DNA from: WHSM01 sp050701635
GTDB lineage: Bacteria; Actinomycetota; Actinomycetes; Mycobacteriales; Micromonosporaceae
Direction of reading: 5' to 3'
Length of the DNA: 8,607 nt
Assembly (NCBI GenBank): GCA_050701635.1
Contig: JBOGDF010000244.1
Coordinates: 1 to 8,607 of the forward strand
The position numbers and the translations under genes are program-made. A model generated the notes under the pieces. The model ran no database searches. It saw nothing but the letters and a program-made list of their open reading frames with translations, and was not told the DNA's origin. Position 1 is the first letter of the stretch. Every line of letters begins with the position of its first letter. Positions 5,673-8,607 of this stretch are shown one piece after another.

Positions 5673-6653
5673 TCAGAAGGTGAAGGTGCGGTCGACAGCG
5701 TCGAGCACCCGGTCGAGATCCGGCAGGTACTCCTCTTCGATCCGCGCGGGCGGGTACGGCACGTCAAAGCCCGTCACCCGCATCACCGGAGCTTCCAGGG
5801 AGTAGAAGCACTCCTCGGCCACCTTGGCGGCGACCTCGCCGCCGATGCCGCCGGAGAGCGCCGCCTCGTGCACGATCACCAGCCGGCCGGTGCGGCGCAC
5901 CGACTCGTACACCGGGCCGAGGTCCAGAGGCGCGACGGAGCGCAGGTCGATCACCTCGAGCGAGCGGGCACCGTCGTCCGCGGCGGCGGTCGCCGCGTCC
6001 ACGGCGACCCGCACCATCGGGCCGTACGCCACCACGGTGCAGTCGGTGCCCTCACGCAGCAGCAGCGACTGGTGCAGCGGGATCGGGGTGGCGGCCGTGT
6101 CGACCTCGCCCTTCTCCCAGTAGCGCCGTTTCGGCTCCATGAAGATGATCGGGTCGTCGCTGGCGATCGCCTGCTGGATCATCCAGTACGCGTCGTGCGG
6201 GTTCGAGCACGAGACGACCTTCAGCCCAGGGGTGTGTGCGAAGTACGCCTCCGGCGACTCGGAGTGGTGCTCCACCGCGCCGATGCCGCCGCCGAACGGG
6301 ATCCGGATCACCACGGGCAGCGCGATCCGGCCACCCGAGCGGGTGAACATCTTCGCGAGCTGTGTGACGATCTGGTCGAACGCGGGGAACACGAACCCGT
6401 CGAACTGGATCTCGCACACCGGGCGGTAGCCGCGCAGTGCGAGGCCGATCGCCGTACCGACGATGCCGGATTCGGCCAGCGGGGTGTCGATCACCCGGTC
6501 CTCGCCGAAGTCCTTCTGCAGCCCGTCGGTGATCCGGAAGACACCGCCCAGCTTGCCGATGTCCTCACCCATCAGGACGACCTTGGAGTCGTCCTCCATG
6601 GCGCGGCGCAGGCCGGTGTTGAGGGCCTTGCCGATGGTCATGGTCTCGGCCAT
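5673..6653 (-). CDS. bkdB: 2-oxo-acid dehydrogenase E1 component, beta subunit (probably branched-chain)
   Basis: The 326-residue protein is full length for E1-beta, which with E1-alpha forms the thiamine-diphosphate-dependent decarboxylase of the complex. Diagnostic segments are MGEDIGKLGGVFRIT (28-42), DTPLAESGIVGTAIG (56-70) with E61 as the glutamate expected to activate ThDP, and GGGIGAVEHHSES (121-133). The C-terminal transketolase-like domain contains VIDLRSVAPLD (234-244). Its ATG overlaps the E1-alpha TGA by one base (TGATG), with GGAGG nine bases upstream. The next gene, E2, starts eight bases after its stop. A second ATG at codon 5 is possible but worse placed. A pyruvate-type complex cannot be excluded from sequence alone. 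Confidence 0.93.
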   Translation of the reverse strand: MAETMTIGKALNTGLRRAMEDDSKVVLMGEDIGKLGGVFRITDGLQKDFGEDRVIDTPLAESGIVGTAIGLALRGYRPVCEIQFDGFVFPAFDQIVTQLAKMFTRSGGRIALPVVIRIPFGGGIGAVEHHSESPEAYFAHTPGLKVVSCSNPHDAYWMIQQAIASDDPIIFMEPKRRYWEKGEVDTAATPIPLHQSLLLREGTDCTVVAYGPMVRVAVDAATAAADDGARSLEVIDLRSVAPLDLGPVYESVRRTGRLVIVHEAALSGGIGGEVAAKVAEECFYSLEAPVMRVTGFDVPYPPARIEEEYLPDLDRVLDAVDRTFTF

Positions 6654-7855
6654 CAGTGCTCGCCTCCCTCGCCGGTGCCTGATTCAAACCCTGCGTGGTA
6701 CGCCGCGAACTGCTCGCGCTGCCGCAGCAGCACCGGCGAGCCGTTCGGGTAGACGTTGTCGAACATCGACTCCGGCGACGGGTCGGGCAGCGCCAGCACC
6801 CGTTCCCGCAGGTCAGCAGCGTGCTTGTCGGCCTCGGCGTCGAGCTCTTCGAAGTACGCCGCGTCGGCGATCTGCTGCTTGTCCAGGAATGCGTGCATCC
6901 GCAGGATCGGGTCCTTCGCCTGCCACGCCTCGACCTCGCTGGAGATCCGGTAGCGGGTCGGGTCGTCGGAGGTGGTGTGGGCACCCATCCGGTACGTGTA
7001 CGCCTCGATCAGGCTCGGCCCCTCGCCGTGCCGGGCGGCGTCCAGCGCCTTCTTCGTCACCGCGTACGAGGCCAGTACGTCGTTGCCGTCGACCCGGATG
7101 CCGGGGAAGCCGTACCCGTGGGCCCGCTGATAGATCGGGGCCCGGGCCTGGCGTTCGACCGGCTCGGAGATGGCGTACTGGTTGTTCTGGCAGAAGAAGA
7201 CGATCGGGGTGTTGAACACCGATGCCCAGACGAACGACTCGTTGACGTCGCCCTCGCTGGTGGCGCCGTCGCCGAAGTACGCGATCACGGCTTCGCTGTC
7301 GTCGGCGCCGAGCGCGCCGTCCTTGGCGATGCCCATCGCGTACCCGGTGGCGTGCAGCGTCTGGGCGCCGATCACCACGGTGTACATCTGCATCTTCTTC
7401 TCGCCGGAGTCCCAACCGCCGAAGTCGACGCCGCGGAACAGGCCGAGCGGCATGATCGGGTCGATCCCACGGCACCACAGCACACCGTGCTCGCGGTACG
7501 TCGGGAACGCCATGTCCTGCGTCGCCAGCGCGCGTCCGGAGCCGATCTGCGCCGCTTCCTGCCCCAGCAGGCTGGCCCAGATGCCGAGCTCTCCCTGCCG
7601 CTGCAGCGCGGTCGCCTCGGCGTCCAGCCTCCTGACGATGACGAGGTCGCGGTACAGACCCCGGTACTCCTCGTCGGTGAACTCGACCGAGTAGTCCGGG
7701 TGGTCGACGCGCTCGCCGTCCGGCGTCAGCAGCTGCACAAACTCGGGCTCGTCCTTGCCCCGGGTGCGGCTCGTTCTGCTGCGGTTGCCTCGCGTGGAGC
7801 TCGCGGGCCGAGTGCCCGAACTGCTCCTGCTGCGGGCCACGTTGGCCTTCGCCAT
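6653..7855 (-). CDS. bkdA: 2-oxo-acid dehydrogenase E1 component, alpha subunit (probably branched-chain)
   Basis: The 400-residue E1-alpha binds thiamine diphosphate and decarboxylates the 2-oxo acid. The ThDP motif spans GDG (195-197) to NN (224-225), reading FGDGATSEGDVNESF then FFCQNNQYAIS. The conserved active-site loop is YRMGAHTTSDDPTRYR (288-303); TSDD is like branched-chain enzymes, though bacterial pyruvate enzymes are close. The frame is open to 8164, but the real start is ATG 7855, preceded by AAGGAG five bases away; codons upstream are poorly biased and give no homologous sequence. Residues 1-35 form an unusual Ser/Arg/Thr-rich basic tail before the conserved part begins at EPEFVQLLTPDG. 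It is first in the operon E1-alpha, E1-beta, E2; no E3 follows, so a shared lipoamide dehydrogenase encoded elsewhere is expected. Confidence 0.93.
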   Translation of the reverse strand: MAKANVARSRSSSGTRPASSTRGNRSRTSRTRGKDEPEFVQLLTPDGERVDHPDYSVEFTDEEYRGLYRDLVIVRRLDAEATALQRQGELGIWASLLGQEAAQIGSGRALATQDMAFPTYREHGVLWCRGIDPIMPLGLFRGVDFGGWDSGEKKMQMYTVVIGAQTLHATGYAMGIAKDGALGADDSEAVIAYFGDGATSEGDVNESFVWASVFNTPIVFFCQNNQYAISEPVERQARAPIYQRAHGYGFPGIRVDGNDVLASYAVTKKALDAARHGEGPSLIEAYTYRMGAHTTSDDPTRYRISSEVEAWQAKDPILRMHAFLDKQQIADAAYFEELDAEADKHAADLRERVLALPDPSPESMFDNVYPNGSPVLLRQREQFAAYHAGFESGTGEGGEH

Positions 7856-8202
7856 CCTCTCTCCTTCGATCTCCGAGTCGACGCGGGATCGCCGCGCCAC
7901 ACTGGGTGCGGCAGCCGTGCCTCGTCCGGTTGGAGAGGTCCACGGCGTACGGTGCGCCGGCCCGCCCGGCCATGCAAGATCGGACAGCGCGGCCCCGTTG
8001 CCGACCCACAAAGCATCGCATGTGTGGTGAGGCCAGCCACAGTCACGGGTCGATGAAGCTTCCCTTGGCGGCCCCTTTGATCTTCGGTTCCGGCAAGACG
8101 TACTTATCGGGAAATCCCGACCCAATCCCTCAAATCTTCCGCAATGAGGTCGCAGGACGAGCACGGTGCCGTCACTCTTGAGAGGAACCGAACGGGGGTG
8201 CG
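7856..8202. other. Divergent intergenic region between the dehydrogenase operon and a membrane-protein gene
   Basis: About 347 bp with no supported gene. Both operon promoters must lie here. I could not find convincing paired -35/-10 boxes: TTGATC at 8077-8082 with TACTTA at 8101-8106 (18-base spacer) is a weak plus-strand candidate. The clearest structure is the palindrome at 8107-8120, listed separately. Minus-strand frames that extend through here lack the codon bias of the neighbouring genes. Confidence 0.6.
8107..8120. promoter_or_regulatory. Perfect palindromic site, possible operator
   Basis: TCGGGA-AA-TCCCGA has perfect 6-bp arms around a two-base AT core. It lies about 83 bp before the plus-strand gene at 8203 and about 250 bp before the E1-alpha start. 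Short palindromes with AT centres are typical dimeric-repressor sites, but no regulator is known from this window and chance cannot be excluded. Confidence 0.35.
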
Positions 8203-8607
8203 ATGCGCCGTATCAGCACCAAATCAGACCTCTGGTCTGTTGACAAGGCGCAGCGGGCGGGACCTGCGGATACACCGGCCGCTGGGTTTGCCCTGCCCCC
8301 GCACGCGGTGCCGGCCGTTGAGGTTCCCCCCACCGCGGCGGTCGGCACCGTATCTTCCGGTCCTCGTTGGCGTGGCGCGCTGCGCTGGATCTCGGCGCAC
8401 GCTCAGTTGGCGGTGATCGCCGGGTTGGTGGTGGTCGCGTCGATCGCGACCGGCCTGGTGGTCAGCCACGGCGCACGGCAGCTCGACGTACAGCCGGGTC
8501 GCGGCACCACGCCGTACCTGGCGGTGGATCCGAGTGGGCCGGTACGCGCCCCGTCCCGCCCGGCGCGGCAGCCCGAGAGCGAGCAGCCCCCGGCCGAAGC
8601 CGCGCCG
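8203..8607 (+). CDS. Single-pass membrane protein, N-terminal 135 residues (partial, runs off right edge)
   Basis: An open frame runs from ATG 8203 to the window end. The start is firm: an in-frame TGA lies at 8179-8181 and no other start codon lies between; a G-rich GGGGGTG stretch precedes the ATG. Residues 1-66 are a Pro/Ala-rich cytoplasmic segment ending in a positively charged stretch (RWRGALRW, 55-62). Residues about 68-88 (AQLAVIAGLVVVASIATGLV) form one membrane helix, so the rest should lie outside the cell. After a short ordered-looking stretch (TTPYLAVDPSGP), the sequence becomes Pro/Arg/Glu-rich, a likely wall-spanning linker. The layout suggests an anchored exported protein, with its functional domain beyond the window. 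No family is recognised. Confidence 0.8.
   Translation, partial: MRRISTKSDLWSVDKAQRAGPADTPAAGFALPPHAVPAVEVPPTAAVGTVSSGPRWRGALRWISAHAQLAVIAGLVVVASIATGLVVSHGARQLDVQPGRGTTPYLAVDPSGPVRAPSRPARQPESEQPPAEAAP

Noticed and set aside
4162..5805. Plus-strand open frame of 547 codons opposite E2
   Set aside because: E2 on the minus strand has every catalytic and lipoyl motif; the plus frame is an antisense shadow of GC-biased codons.
7856..8164. Upstream extension of E1-alpha to an ATG at 8164
   Set aside because: The added 103 residues have weak codon bias and no resemblance to the family, while ATG 7855 has an AAGGAG at ideal distance.

Overview
The window is very GC-rich and its coding regions show the G/C third-position bias of an actinomycete. 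Frequent GTAC/CGTAC strings and gene style fit Micromonosporaceae (Micromonospora and relatives), but that placement is inference from composition and protein resemblance only.

Layout from left to right. Positions 1-1457 hold, on the minus strand, the 5' two-thirds or more of a gene for an extremely low-complexity Ser/Glu- then Pro/Gly/Gln-rich protein. It has no stop codon in the window and runs off the left edge. Its upstream region (1458-1760) appears non-coding and ends at a strong hairpin-plus-T-tract terminator (1761-1810) belonging to a 47-residue minus-strand gene (1845-1988). Next on the minus strand is an alpha/beta-hydrolase (2137-2935) whose catalytic triad is intact but whose frame is broken near 2630-2650. 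A short AT-rich divergent intergenic region (2936-3065) carries a striking set of inverted TAGGGA half-sites. It faces a two-gene plus-strand operon (3066-4114): a winged-helix plus minimal nucleotidyltransferase (MNT) protein and a HEPN-like protein whose start overlaps it by GTGA. That layout resembles MNT-HEPN (HepT/MntA, type VII) toxin-antitoxin modules.

A hairpin at 4121-4155 separates this operon from the convergent minus-strand operon 4165-7855. That operon encodes E1-alpha, E1-beta and E2 of a 2-oxo-acid dehydrogenase complex, probably the branched-chain type, tightly coupled by 1-bp and 8-bp junctions. No E3 is present. A 347-bp divergent intergenic region (7856-8202) precedes a plus-strand gene for a single-pass membrane protein, cut by the right edge.

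Functionally, the core metabolic operon is ordinary housekeeping. The accessory-looking stretch is 1845-4114: a small protein, a frame-broken hydrolase and a putative autoregulated MNT-HEPN pair. The most interesting items are the MNT-HEPN operon with its built-in DNA-binding domain and the three-half-site operator in front of it.
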